A DNA stretch of 40,216 nt from UBA6902 sp964393845. Lineage in GTDB: Bacteria > Nitrospirota > Thermodesulfovibrionia > UBA6902. Below, in pieces: positions 8,793 to 17,564 of the stretch. The stretch is from NCBI GenBank assembly GCA_964393845.1, contig CAYMUX010000016.1, positions 1 to 40,216 of the forward strand. Reading direction: 5' to 3'. A program made the translations under genes and the position numbers. The first letter of the stretch is position 1, and the number at the start of each line of letters is the position of its first letter. The notes beneath the pieces were generated by a model. That model saw nothing but the letters and a program-made list of their open reading frames with translations, had not been told where the DNA came from and searched no databases.

Positions 8793-10313
8793 TCAGAGTA
8801 TATTCATATTGATATCTGTAATGTCTGTATAATTCCCATCCTTATATTCAAGAATAACTGCTTTCCCCTTTTCCAATTCAATCTTGCAATTTGTTCTTTC
8901 ACCTGCTTGTGTCAGTAAGGGATTTTTTATGAAATATTTACCATCTTCATAAACCATGTCAGTAAAATCATAAACTTCCAGTGAATTGTCCTGATACCAG
9001 ACGCGTAAAGCAGAACTTCTGTTTATAGAAAAAATATTAATGCCCTTTATCACAACAATCGAATTCCTGGATAAGGTCGGGTAATTTATCATCATATATT
9101 TATGTAGCTTCCCAGACATTTCATTCTGTTTCGCCGGGGAACTTTGTTTTGCATATATATAATTGTAGTTTATAGAAGACAATACAAAGTGAAAAACCAA
9201 ATAGCAAACTAACCATGCTTTTTGTTTGTTTGGCGACAAGTTTAGTAATTCCAACAATTTTTGAATAAAATAGACAATCAAAATCAGGAAAGATATTGAC
9301 GGCAGAGTTAAATAATATTCGTAATTATGATTTGGCAGAAAAATTACAGGTGCTAATCCGGTTCCTAAAAACAAGATGCAGAAAAGAATAAGTTTCCAGT
9401 TAATACTAATAACCGGCTTTTTAAATAAAAACAACGTTAATAATATTGCAATTACTCCGACTACAATAAATATTTCTTGCAAAAAACTAAGCTCCAATAA
9501 ACTCCTTCCATAATAAAGTGATGTAGGAATGATTTCTGTTAATATGTACTTTAAGTAGTTTAAAGCGTTTCCTAATACATGGATTCCAAACAACTTTATT
9601 TTATATGGGTGAGAATCCGGCAGATCTGCATTTGGCGAAAGCAACAATCTGACAAGCAAAAATAAAAATAAAACTGCAAAATGGTATCTTGCTCTCCACA
9701 AACAGGTTTTAATCTTTTCAATGAACTTCTTCCCTGCGTCTGTGAAAAAGAAATTATAAGAGAAAAGTACGATTGGCAAGAAGACAGATGCCTCTTTTGT
9801 AAAAAGCGATGCAATAAAAAACAATGTTGAGATTAAATATTTTTCCTTGATGTAGAACAGAAAAGATACCAGAAAGAAGACCATACATAACTTATCGGGC
9901 GGGTGCAGTGCCCAGCTCACTGATTCACTGTGAAATACAGCAGAAGCATACATAAATCCCACTGCAAATGCACTTAATCTATTCTTCAGGATCTTGTCTG
10001 AGAGCAAGAAAACAAGAAATGCATTAAAAGAATTAATAAACAAGGCAATAACGTGATGTATGAACGAGTTCAATCCAAATACACTATATAAAATCCAATC
10101 ATACGCTGGAAGTACAACTCTTATTAAAGACCTTTTGATATCGACAAATGGCTTGATAAATTCAAGAAAAGATGTGTTATTCATCTTTTCAAGAAATATC
10201 CAATCATCATGAATAAATGTAAAAAATATTGATTTGTAAAAAGTTGTAAATGAAACAAATACAAAAAAAATTAGTATATTTCTGTTATTTTCAATTATTT
10301 TTTCAAGTTTCAT
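8793..10313 (-). CDS. GT-C-fold membrane glycosyltransferase, TMTC/O-mannosyltransferase-like
   Basis: 506 residues with 10-12 hydrophobic segments and a soluble C-terminal part of about 100 residues. The first loop carries FIHDDWIFLEK, the acidic pair expected in the first periplasmic loop of GT-C enzymes. Later, VFHSESVSWALHPPDKL and IASLFTKEASVFLPIVL match the pattern (H-x-x-S-V-x-W and KE-x-x-x-x-LP) seen in TMTC-like and related bacterial GT-C proteins. These use polyprenyl-phosphate sugars on the periplasmic side. Unlike TMTC proteins it has no TPR repeats; the C-terminal part looks beta-rich. It may decorate the glycan after flipping. The neighbouring DPM-like GT2 could supply its lipid-linked donor (inference). 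Confidence 0.6.
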   Translation of the reverse strand: MKLEKIIENNRNILIFFVFVSFTTFYKSIFFTFIHDDWIFLEKMNNTSFLEFIKPFVDIKRSLIRVVLPAYDWILYSVFGLNSFIHHVIALFINSFNAFLVFLLSDKILKNRLSAFAVGFMYASAVFHSESVSWALHPPDKLCMVFFLVSFLFYIKEKYLISTLFFIASLFTKEASVFLPIVLFSYNFFFTDAGKKFIEKIKTCLWRARYHFAVLFLFLLVRLLLSPNADLPDSHPYKIKLFGIHVLGNALNYLKYILTEIIPTSLYYGRSLLELSFLQEIFIVVGVIAILLTLFLFKKPVISINWKLILFCILFLGTGLAPVIFLPNHNYEYYLTLPSISFLILIVYFIQKLLELLNLSPNKQKAWLVCYLVFHFVLSSINYNYIYAKQSSPAKQNEMSGKLHKYMMINYPTLSRNSIVVIKGINIFSINRSSALRVWYQDNSLEVYDFTDMVYEDGKYFIKNPLLTQAGERTNCKIELEKGKAVILEYKDGNYTDITDINMNIL

Positions 10314-10349
10314 ATATTTAAAGTTACTGTGTATCCGGCAATTCCTCTA

Positions 10350-11114
10350 TTAGCATGTATTGTAGTGATCCCTAATCAGTTTTCTGTTTTTCCAACCCAG
10401 ATATAACCAGCGGAAATAGGTTGGAAGCTGTTTGAGTACCTTGAAATTTGACAATCCATGAATCAGGTTAATGTTTTTTTCTTCAAGAGGGACCTCGGCT
10501 AAGCAATAACCTTTTATGGCGGCTTTAATGGCTAATTCTGAACTGACTGACCACCCGCCATCAACAACCGTCTCTATCCTGATATCATCTAATAAAGATT
10601 TTCTATATGCTTTTATTGAAGTGGTAACATCTGATATTGGCATGCCTATAATTCTGTTTAATACAACATTCCCTGCTAATGAGAACAACTTTTTAATGTA
10701 ATGGCCCCGGGCTCTCTTGCTCTCAACAGTGAAACGGTTCGCAGAGACAAGATCACACCCTGATTCAAGCTTTACAACCATATCATTAACGATGCCAAAG
10801 GGATCCAGGTGATATGCTAGCCATATTCCGACATAGGGTGTGTCTGAATGTTTAAAGCCTGTTTTAATAGCATTGAGTACGCCTTTCTTCCATTCGTTTT
10901 GTACTAAAAAAAGATCAGGGAAAAACGGCTGAAGCTTTTCAATGGTTTTTACGGTTATATCATCTGGCGAGTCGTATATGACAAGTATTTTAAAAGGGTA
11001 GCGGACTGTAAGGAACAGTGTTGCAATGACAGGGATAACGGCATCTCCTTCATTATATACAGGCAAAACCAGCGTCAGTATTTTTTCGTTTTTTGATTTA
11101 TCTTCTTGTGACAT
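10350..11114 (-). CDS. GT2 glycosyltransferase, dolichol-phosphate-mannose-synthase-like, with altered DXD site
   Basis: 254 residues. The N-terminal core KILTLVLPVYNEGDAVIPVI and the later DLVSANRF, AGNVVLNRIIGMPISDVTTS and YRKSLLDDI align well with polyprenyl-phosphate sugar synthases (DPM1/GtrB-like). Where the family has a metal-binding DAD or ADD, this protein reads YVGIWLAYHLDP, so the acidic pair is replaced and only one Asp remains downstream. The C-terminus lacks the membrane pair of GtrB. It is followed 36 bp downstream by the GT-C gene, the normal partner of such enzymes. The altered site may mean changed metal use or loss of activity. Confidence 0.7.
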   Translation of the reverse strand: MSQEDKSKNEKILTLVLPVYNEGDAVIPVIATLFLTVRYPFKILVIYDSPDDITVKTIEKLQPFFPDLFLVQNEWKKGVLNAIKTGFKHSDTPYVGIWLAYHLDPFGIVNDMVVKLESGCDLVSANRFTVESKRARGHYIKKLFSLAGNVVLNRIIGMPISDVTTSIKAYRKSLLDDIRIETVVDGGWSVSSELAIKAAIKGYCLAEVPLEEKNINLIHGLSNFKVLKQLPTYFRWLYLGWKNRKLIRDHYNTC

Positions 11115-11184
11115 TGATTATTATCGCGACAGACGATTTAGTTTAAGAGTCGTAATCAACTTGTCTTAATACAGTCCAACACTG

Positions 11185-11334
11185 CTATAAATAATGTCCG
11201 CTGATTAACGCGTCTATTACTTCAGGGATAACATCAACACCCAACACTTCAATACCGGCTTCAGCTAAAGTCGCCGCTAACGTTAATCCAATAAAGCCCA
11301 TACCTAAAACACAAACCCTGTCATTGCTTTTCAT
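11185..11334 (-). pseudogene. N-terminal stub of a nucleotide-sugar dehydrogenase (UDP-Glc/GDP-Man dehydrogenase family)
   Basis: A 49-codon frame reads MKSNDRVCVLGMGFIGLTLA and continues to ...VLGVDVIPEVIDALISGHYL before a TAG at 11185-11187. This is the NAD-binding beta-alpha-beta start of the WecC/Ugd family (GxGxxG as GMGFIG, then the acidic VD at the end of the second strand). A full enzyme has about 400 residues. Only the first eighth is left, and no continuation is seen in the 70 bp up to the next gene. It starts 18 bp after the epimerase, so the original gene was probably in the same operon and was deleted. Confidence 0.75.
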
Positions 11335-11352
11335 TTATAATCTCCTTGGGCA

Positions 11353-12321
11353 CTATATCTTGAATTTATGTTTTATATATTCTCTGAGAGATTTATCTAT
11401 TTTTATTTTGGCTTCCCAATTAAACGTCTTTTGGATCTTGGACACATCGGGGATCCGCTTTTTAACATCGTCCGCATAAATAGGCTGATGCTTAAAACTC
11501 AGGTCATAATTGTCCGGTAAAAGTCCGTATTCCTTGCCAATACTTACGATATTAGCAGCCAGCTCCTTAATAGATGTCGGTTCCGTATTTCCGATATTAA
11601 AGATTTGATTCGTTGCTTCCTTTCTCAATGAAAATTGTGCGAGTGAATCACCGACATCGTAAATATTTGTAAAGCACCTTATCTGTTCACCGTCTCCGAA
11701 TATGTTTACCGGATTCTGTTTTTGAACTAGTATCTTATCTATCATATCGGCAAAAACATGACTGAAACCTTCCTCCTCAGGAGCTTCAAAGGGGGTGATA
11801 ATATTGAAGGGACGCCATATCACATAGTCCGTGCCGTACTGCTCATGAAATGACTGCGTTACTCTCTCGCCGATATATTTTGACAGACCGTATGAAGTGC
11901 TCATAACAACTATATTTTCAGTGTCTTCCTCGCGGTGGGGCCATTTCATGCTTCTTTCGTAGACCATTGAGGAAGACAGGTAGATAAACCTTTGTATGTA
12001 TTCGTGACCGTATTTCAACAGATTGATTGTAGTTAAATTATTGTCCGCAATAATATCTGCCGGTCTTTTATGAAAGCCGACCACTCCGTAAATTATGGCG
12101 GCAAAGTGAAATACCGCGTCAAACTTGTATCCGGAAAAAATGGATTTTACTACCGTTGTATCACCAAGATCACCAGTAATAAATTCATATTCCCTCTTTC
12201 TCTCGATGGTCCCGTAGCGGGAGAAATTATCAACTCCGACTATCTCATGACCCTCCTTCTGTAAATAGGGGATGACTATTTGTGCGAGTGAACCCTCACT
12301 GCCGGTTATCAATAATTTCAT
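11353..12321 (-). CDS. NAD-dependent epimerase/dehydratase (extended SDR)
   Basis: 322 residues. The N-terminal nucleotide-binding motif is MKLLITGSEGSLAQIVIPYL (TGxxGxxx, with a relaxed last glycine), then VGVDNFSR. The active site has the Ser-rich stretch FIYLSSSMVYERS and the catalytic YGLSK (Y-x3-K). RPFNIITPFE and VNIFGDGEQIRCFTNIYDVG fit the substrate-binding half. Enzymes of this class act on UDP-, GDP- or dTDP-sugars. The order epimerase then (deleted) nucleotide-sugar dehydrogenase suggests the product fed a uronic-acid or amino-uronic-acid branch that is now lost (inference). Exact specificity cannot be read. Confidence 0.8.
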   Translation of the reverse strand: MKLLITGSEGSLAQIVIPYLQKEGHEIVGVDNFSRYGTIERKREYEFITGDLGDTTVVKSIFSGYKFDAVFHFAAIIYGVVGFHKRPADIIADNNLTTINLLKYGHEYIQRFIYLSSSMVYERSMKWPHREEDTENIVVMSTSYGLSKYIGERVTQSFHEQYGTDYVIWRPFNIITPFEAPEEEGFSHVFADMIDKILVQKQNPVNIFGDGEQIRCFTNIYDVGDSLAQFSLRKEATNQIFNIGNTEPTSIKELAANIVSIGKEYGLLPDNYDLSFKHQPIYADDVKKRIPDVSKIQKTFNWEAKIKIDKSLREYIKHKFKI

Positions 12322-12406
12322 AACGATTAACTCTCCTTATAGTTCTAAATATTTATTGATGATTGCACACTCAAATCAAGGGTGTGGTTTAATTTTCCTT
12401 TGCTGA

Positions 12407-12861
12407 TCATCTGAAAAGCTCTTTCCGTGTCACCAAGGAAACCTCTATTCCTTCGCTTTCAGCAGAATCGGGAAGGCTTAATATTTCAACGTCTTGCTCA
12501 TAAAACGCCCACAGAATGTTTTCCATCCTGCCTGTGTCAGGGATAATTTTCCCCAGCAGCGTCACGGCCCCGACCTTGCAGCCTGTCTCTTCCCTCAACT
12601 CCCGTATCATGGCTTTTCACCCTCTTCCACATGTCCACTCGGGAGCTCAAAAGTATAATCCTCGACAATAGGTCTATACTGTCTCAATACAATAAACTTG
12701 TTCTCTGTTGTGCGAGTCAATGGTATTACGTAATCTGGCGGCTTAATAGAATAAAATGTCTGAGGAGCGGGATCATTTGCAAAAAGGATATTTTTCTTTA
12801 TTTGTTTAAACCAGTGTATTGATAAGTCTTCCTGTACTTTCAGTATCTGAGGTTTTTCCAT
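12407..12861 (-). pseudogene. Nudix hydrolase gene disrupted by a deletion inside the Nudix box
   Basis: Two abutting frames make one Nudix protein of the ADP-ribose-pyrophosphatase type. The upstream 84 codons start MEKPQILKVQEDLSIHW, carry FIVLRQYRPIVEDYTFELPS, and end GHVEEGEKP-stop. The downstream 67 codons start MIRELREETGCKVGAVTLLG. The Nudix box GX5EX7REUXEEXGU is therefore cut between its E and RE. Four residues (KP, MI) remain of the expected seven and the frame shifts, consistent with a deletion of about 10 bases near 12609. The ends overlap as CCATGATA, so coupled translation of two halves is possible, but the shortened box argues against catalysis. Confidence 0.75.
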
Positions 12862-12879
12862 TTTCTAAGTTATATTAAT

Positions 12880-13782
12880 TCAGTATATTTCTGCATCAGA
12901 CTGCACAAGATGCCAGCAAGATAAATCATTCAGATATTCATATGCAGGTGTTAGCACTTTCAAACAGAAATACCTTTCTTGCTTTATCTCAATAAATCCT
13001 AGAGATTCAACAGAGTCGCGCAAGGGAGCATTTTTTAATGACCAGGTAGTTATACCTTCAACCTCTTGTTCTCGCAGATATATGCAAGCTCTCCGGAATA
13101 ACTCTGCCAGAAGTTCTCGATTATTCAGATTGCATTCAAAATCTACAATATCCCCATATCTACTACCAGTAACAGGATCCTTAAATATCTTTGTTACTGC
13201 AAATTCCCCCGCCTGTAATCTCACATAATTATATATATATTCGGGATGCTCGTCAAAACGCCAGAAACGGTTTTCAGCATTATATTTGAATTTACTAAAT
13301 ATTTGTCCATTCATATCAGGAAAAATCCTCAAAGGTTTTTCTGTTATATTTTTTAAATATTCTCTTTCCAAATACATTAAATTAATCCTGCCCAATGTCC
13401 TCCAGCCAAGTTTCTTTTCACACGCATACTTGCCATTTACATTTGGCAGGACGCAAAGTAAGTCCAAATTCTTTACGTAATCAGTCGCTTTTTCGCCTAA
13501 TAATTGGAATACACCCCTGCCTCTCCATTTATGAGCTACAAGCATATCTATTGCATGTCCAACATGAGCGCCATTTTCCAATTCCCTTTCTTGCAGGCCG
13601 AACATTCCTATGAGTTTTGTATTGAAGAATGCGCACATTAATATGGTCGGATAAAAAGAATTAAAATACTGCCATAGGAAATAAGCTTCATCTTTTTTAC
13701 GGATATATTGTGAGTTCATCAATTCAATTAATTGCGGAATATCTGTTTTTACAGCAGGCCTGAAATTTATTGTATCTACCAA
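12880..13782 (-). CDS. GNAT-family acyltransferase, putative
   Basis: 300 residues. The first 130 form a GNAT-like domain: INFRPAVKTDIPQLIELMNS at the N-terminus, LIGMFGLQERELENGAHVGH, IDMLVAHKWRGRGVFQLLGE (acyl-CoA pyrophosphate loop, R-x-x-G-x-G/V), then NVNGKYACEKKLGWRTLGRI. The C-terminal 150 residues, with SLKNAPLRDSVESLGFIEIK, look like a second degenerate GNAT-like half. Proteins of this build occur in surface-glycan loci, where they acylate amino sugars. Here it sits 4 bp from the end of a DegT aminotransferase relic, which would have made an amino sugar, so N-acylation of that sugar is a reasonable original role. With the aminotransferase broken, its substrate may be missing. Confidence 0.7.
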   Translation of the reverse strand: MVDTINFRPAVKTDIPQLIELMNSQYIRKKDEAYFLWQYFNSFYPTILMCAFFNTKLIGMFGLQERELENGAHVGHAIDMLVAHKWRGRGVFQLLGEKATDYVKNLDLLCVLPNVNGKYACEKKLGWRTLGRINLMYLEREYLKNITEKPLRIFPDMNGQIFSKFKYNAENRFWRFDEHPEYIYNYVRLQAGEFAVTKIFKDPVTGSRYGDIVDFECNLNNRELLAELFRRACIYLREQEVEGITTWSLKNAPLRDSVESLGFIEIKQERYFCLKVLTPAYEYLNDLSCWHLVQSDAEIY

Positions 13783-13786
13783 ATTC

Positions 13787-14473
13787 TTACCAACCCTCTT
13801 TAATGGTATTTAATATCAGAGTGACATCATCGTCAATCAGTGCATTATGAATAGGTATTGAAACTTGATTCTCATCGAATTCTTCCTGATTAAAGAGGCC
13901 TCTGGTGATCCCACCAAAAACTAAATTCCTGTCTATTCGTTGATCAACGACGGATGCCGGAACGCCTTTTTTATGCAATGCACGTATAAAGTTTGCAACT
14001 AAGCTAGTAAAAAGCCAATATGAACACACCCTGTTACTTTTATAATTCAAGAGTTCAATTCCCGAAATGTCTTTTAACTACATTGCAGTAACGCGGGCTT
14101 TATCCTGTCTTCGCCGTAAAATTGCCGGGAATTCTTTTAAATTTTCAAGGCCGATAGCAGCGGATAAATACTTCATTATGCGTGTGCAGCATCTTCGATT
14201 ACAGCAAGATCATGTTCATTGGCTATTTCATTAATTTCATCAAGGTCGCCTCGATAGACTCCCCGATGCACCGGGATTATTGCCATCATCCTTTCTGTAC
14301 TTTCCCCTCTTATTAACTCCGGATCGATATTGCCAGTCTTATACTGAAATATCCGCAAATACTTTTACCCCGTAGTGCATTAATACAGCCAGTCCTGTTG
14401 ATTTCTTCGATATGTATATACGAAATTCATGGCACTGCTCCGCCCTCTCAGTTACATAATATGCAACCTGCAT
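13787..14473 (-). pseudogene. DegT/DnrJ/EryC1/StrS sugar aminotransferase, multiply broken
   Basis: Pieces of one PLP-dependent sugar aminotransferase lie in order. A frame from ATG 14473 ends STGLAVLMHYGVKVFADISV-stop. A shifted frame gives TGNIDPELIRGE...AIIPVHRGVYRGDLDEINEI...VIEDAAHA-stop (14358-14176). A third piece begins MKYLSAAIGLENLKEFPAIL, meets a TAG near 14079, and continues through GIELLNYKSNRVCSYWLF to SIPIHNALIDDDVTLILN. Between DAAHA and the third piece about 130 residues are missing, including the PLP-lysine region. N-terminal residues are also absent. It is plainly inactive. Family normal length is about 370-400 residues. Confidence 0.85.
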
Positions 14474-14673
14474 TATAATATTCCAAAAACGCGTCTTTAA
14501 AAAAATGTGATCTTATCTTTTTTTCTTCCACAAACACTTTTCACCTGATGAATTAAGGCGAAGACATTTGGAAGAAAATTCAAAAGGCGATTTATTCGTA
14601 TGAGTAGAATATTTATGAAATGTCCAAGTATAGAAAATGTAAACAACGTTCATTAAGTGTATTTATAAGATTA

Positions 14674-15591
14674 TTATATTTTAAAATAATCACAGGTTTT
14701 TCTCAATCCATCTATAAGTGATGTTTTGGGACTCCAGTTCAAAATTTCATTTGCTTTTGTGTAGTCAACTACACTTCTTCTTTGTTCCCCCTGTTTATGA
14801 GGTCCATATATTTCCTCGAAGGACAAGTTTAAAAGTTCCTTCAAGTGGCGGAATAATTGATTAACCGAGGTTTCAATACCGGTTCCTATGTTAAATACCT
14901 TATCCATCGAATTATTCTGTATTGCTGAAATATTGGCCTGAACAACATCTTTTACATAAACAAAATCTCTCGACTGTTCGCCATCACCATTGATAATAGG
15001 CTGTTCTCCGTTAAGCATCTTCTGAATAAAAATAGCAACAACCCCGGCTTCACCATAGGGGTCTTGACGCGGACCATAAACATTTGCATAACGCAGTACT
15101 TTATAGTCTAATCCAAAGATTGTCTTGTAATAATATAAATAATGTTCAGCTACAAGCTTGGTAATGCCATATGGGCTAATAGGTTTTAACGGATGATTTT
15201 CCGTTGCAGGAAAAGATTCCTGCTCTCCATAAATAGCCCCTCCAGATGAGGCAAAAATTACTTTTTTCACCTTATAATTAACACAATTTTGAAGAATGTT
15301 TATTGTACCCAATACATTTATGTTAGCGTCATAAATAGGATCTAAAACTGAACGGCGGACATCAACCTGGGCCGCATGGTGATTAACATAGTCAGGCTGT
15401 TCTCGTTGAAATACGGAATCCAGCTTGGAGTCCTGAATATTAAACCTGTAAAATTTAGCCTTTGAATTTATATTCTTTTCTTTGCCTGAGGAAAGATTAT
15501 CTATAACAACGACCTCATGCCCTTCATCAATAAGTCTGTCTACTATGTTTGAGCCTATAAACCCTGCGCCGCCAGTTACCAAGACTTTCAA
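14674..15591 (-). CDS. UDP-glucose 4-epimerase-like NAD-dependent epimerase
   Basis: 305 residues, full-length extended SDR. It has MKVLVTGGAGFIGSNIVDRL (TGxxGxxG), EVVVIDNLSSGKEKN, the HHAAQVDVRRSV loop, VIFASSGGAIYGE (catalytic Ser) and SPYGITKLVAEHYL (Y-x3-K). RYANVYGPRQDPYGEAGVVA and GDGEQSRDFVYVKDVV are typical of GalE/WbpP/Gne-like enzymes. It probably interconverts UDP-Glc/Gal or the N-acetyl forms to feed the cluster's glycosyltransferases. The gene stands between the Wzz-like co-polymerase and the broken aminotransferase, with 130 bp upstream and a non-coding stretch of about 200 bp downstream (14474-14673) in which I see no gene. Confidence 0.85.
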   Translation of the reverse strand: MKVLVTGGAGFIGSNIVDRLIDEGHEVVVIDNLSSGKEKNINSKAKFYRFNIQDSKLDSVFQREQPDYVNHHAAQVDVRRSVLDPIYDANINVLGTINILQNCVNYKVKKVIFASSGGAIYGEQESFPATENHPLKPISPYGITKLVAEHYLYYYKTIFGLDYKVLRYANVYGPRQDPYGEAGVVAIFIQKMLNGEQPIINGDGEQSRDFVYVKDVVQANISAIQNNSMDKVFNIGTGIETSVNQLFRHLKELLNLSFEEIYGPHKQGEQRRSVVDYTKANEILNWSPKTSLIDGLRKTCDYFKI

Positions 15592-15724
15592 TGTATTTTC
15601 CTTTCTTTCCCGGGTGATTACTGATTTTCTGAAAAATCCTCTTGCTTATCGCTTATTTTTAAATAACGTTTTTCGTAAAAAATAACTTAATTATCATGTT
15701 CTCCGAGGTTGACTCCATATGTCT

Positions 15725-17311
15725 TCATGTCAGCCTGTAAATAATCTCCGGAATAACATGTTTATGGTTATTTAATACTCCGCCTATTATATTGACATTC
15801 CTCTGCTCAAATGGAGCAATTGCATTTTTTATGATCTGCCGTCTAACCTTGCTCTCATTTATTATAAAAGCGATAGAATCAGCGCAAGAGAGAAGAATTA
15901 AGGCATCTGAAAAATTCTTTATATCTGCACAGCTAATGAAAACTATCTCATAGAGTTCTTTGGCTTTTCTAATTACATCGGACATCTTGGGTGACCCTAA
16001 TAGAGCAGTCGGATCTAACGCCGTGTCACCTGCCGGCAAGACAGTCAAGTTAGAGCCTAAATCCTGAACAGCATTTTCGAAATTGATCTTGTCTCTAAGC
16101 ACATCCGTAAGTCCGGGAGTATCGGAGATATTAAAAATCTTGTGTATTGAAGGAGACCTGAAGTCAGCATCAATAATAAGCACCCTATAGCCTGTATTAG
16201 ATGATAGACAAATGCCAAGATTGGCAATAGTTGCGTTAGTTTCTTCCGACCCTTCAGCATCTGTAATTAAAAGGGATTTTAGGTTCTTATCATTCATCTC
16301 TAGAAATATTCGGTTTGACAGGTTATGAAATGATTGAGTATATTTTGTAGCCAATCTCGCATTTTGAATCAGAAGGTTATCCCCCGATTTTTTTTTGGGA
16401 ATAGAGCCCAAATAAGGGATATTAAGAAATCTTTCGATATCCTGCTGCGACCTAATTGTCTGGTCAGAAAATTCAAAACCAAAGGCAAGTACAACCCCCG
16501 CTACAATGCTCATAATAAAAGCAGCCATAAGACCACTGAATAAAGAAGGGCTCAACGGTTTCATCTCACCCGGGCCTGCCTGATTTATTATCTTGACAGT
16601 TGCTGGACCGATTGCTTCTATATCAGGCAGTATTCTGCCATCAAAAGCCTCTTTTATTGTTTCGATATGTTTTTCGAGTTTAATTATAGTGTCATTTTTA
16701 TTCCCGTATGTTAATTGAAGTTCTGCAATTTGCTGCTCAAGGTCAAAAACAACATAAGATCTACTTAAAACATTTGCAATTAAACCTGCCGCTTGAGGAT
16801 CAAAGTCAGCGACCACTATGTTAAATATAGAAGTTAGTTCCTCAGAATATGTTGATATTTTTCCACTTAAATCGCCCACAGCATTATAGAAAAGCAATGA
16901 TTGTTTTTGCTCCGGTGTCATCTTTTCAAGCTCACGCTCGAATTCCTTGACACGGTGCTCTATTAATATTCTCTTAAATCTGGATGCATATCTCCATTCA
17001 TAATCAAGGGGGCGTTGATCGAGTTTGAGCGCTTTAACAGTACGTTCTATTATAGGTCTTGACATAACTAATGACATCTGCGTAAAGACTAATTCGCCTG
17101 GACCTAAGTTTCTTTCAACGTCCAGGTCCCTTTGCATCTTTCCTGAAACAAGTATCCTAACACGCGCATTAGAAACGGGTGTCCTAAGCTCCAGTCCTAT
17201 ATAGACTGCGATCATTATTGTCAAAAAACAACTGATAATTATAAGCTTATGTCTAAAAATGACTCTCAACAAATCCCGTAATGTCATCTCTTGACTGGTA
17301 AAATCTTTCAA
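15725..17311 (-). CDS. Wzz-type polysaccharide co-polymerase fused to a degenerate BY-kinase-like domain
   Basis: 528 residues. It has an N-terminal Wzz domain with a membrane segment (KLIIISCFLTIMIAVYIGLE, about residues 22-41), a periplasmic coiled region, and a second membrane segment near residues 255-280 after a Pro-rich PLSPSLFSG. Residues 300-528 align with the cytoplasmic CpsD/Wzc tyrosine-kinase domain. Walker A' is kept (RVLIIDADFRSP), as are PGLTDVLRD and LTVLPAGDTALDPTALLGSP. The P-loop is TDAEGSEETNATIANL, lacking the GK[ST] of GEGKST, and Walker B reads VFISCAD. No Tyr cluster ends the protein. It should set chain length with the exporter but is unlikely to phosphorylate. Confidence 0.8.
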   Translation of the reverse strand: MKDFTSQEMTLRDLLRVIFRHKLIIISCFLTIMIAVYIGLELRTPVSNARVRILVSGKMQRDLDVERNLGPGELVFTQMSLVMSRPIIERTVKALKLDQRPLDYEWRYASRFKRILIEHRVKEFERELEKMTPEQKQSLLFYNAVGDLSGKISTYSEELTSIFNIVVADFDPQAAGLIANVLSRSYVVFDLEQQIAELQLTYGNKNDTIIKLEKHIETIKEAFDGRILPDIEAIGPATVKIINQAGPGEMKPLSPSLFSGLMAAFIMSIVAGVVLAFGFEFSDQTIRSQQDIERFLNIPYLGSIPKKKSGDNLLIQNARLATKYTQSFHNLSNRIFLEMNDKNLKSLLITDAEGSEETNATIANLGICLSSNTGYRVLIIDADFRSPSIHKIFNISDTPGLTDVLRDKINFENAVQDLGSNLTVLPAGDTALDPTALLGSPKMSDVIRKAKELYEIVFISCADIKNFSDALILLSCADSIAFIINESKVRRQIIKNAIAPFEQRNVNIIGGVLNNHKHVIPEIIYRLT

Positions 17312-17564
17312 TTATAATTTCTCCTTCTAATCTACTTTGAATTAATACATATAAAAAGACATCACACATTCACATACATTTTTTCTTAACTTAACTGCAG
17401 TTATATTCACAAATCAACTCCGTAATTTCCAACCTTATCAACATTGCTCCTCAACAAGTTCCGGATATTACGGTTTCCTTGCTATATACGGATGGCGACA
17501 AATATACTTTAGATTAATTAATATATTTATGAGACTATAAAAGCTGCCATCCGTTTCAACCATG

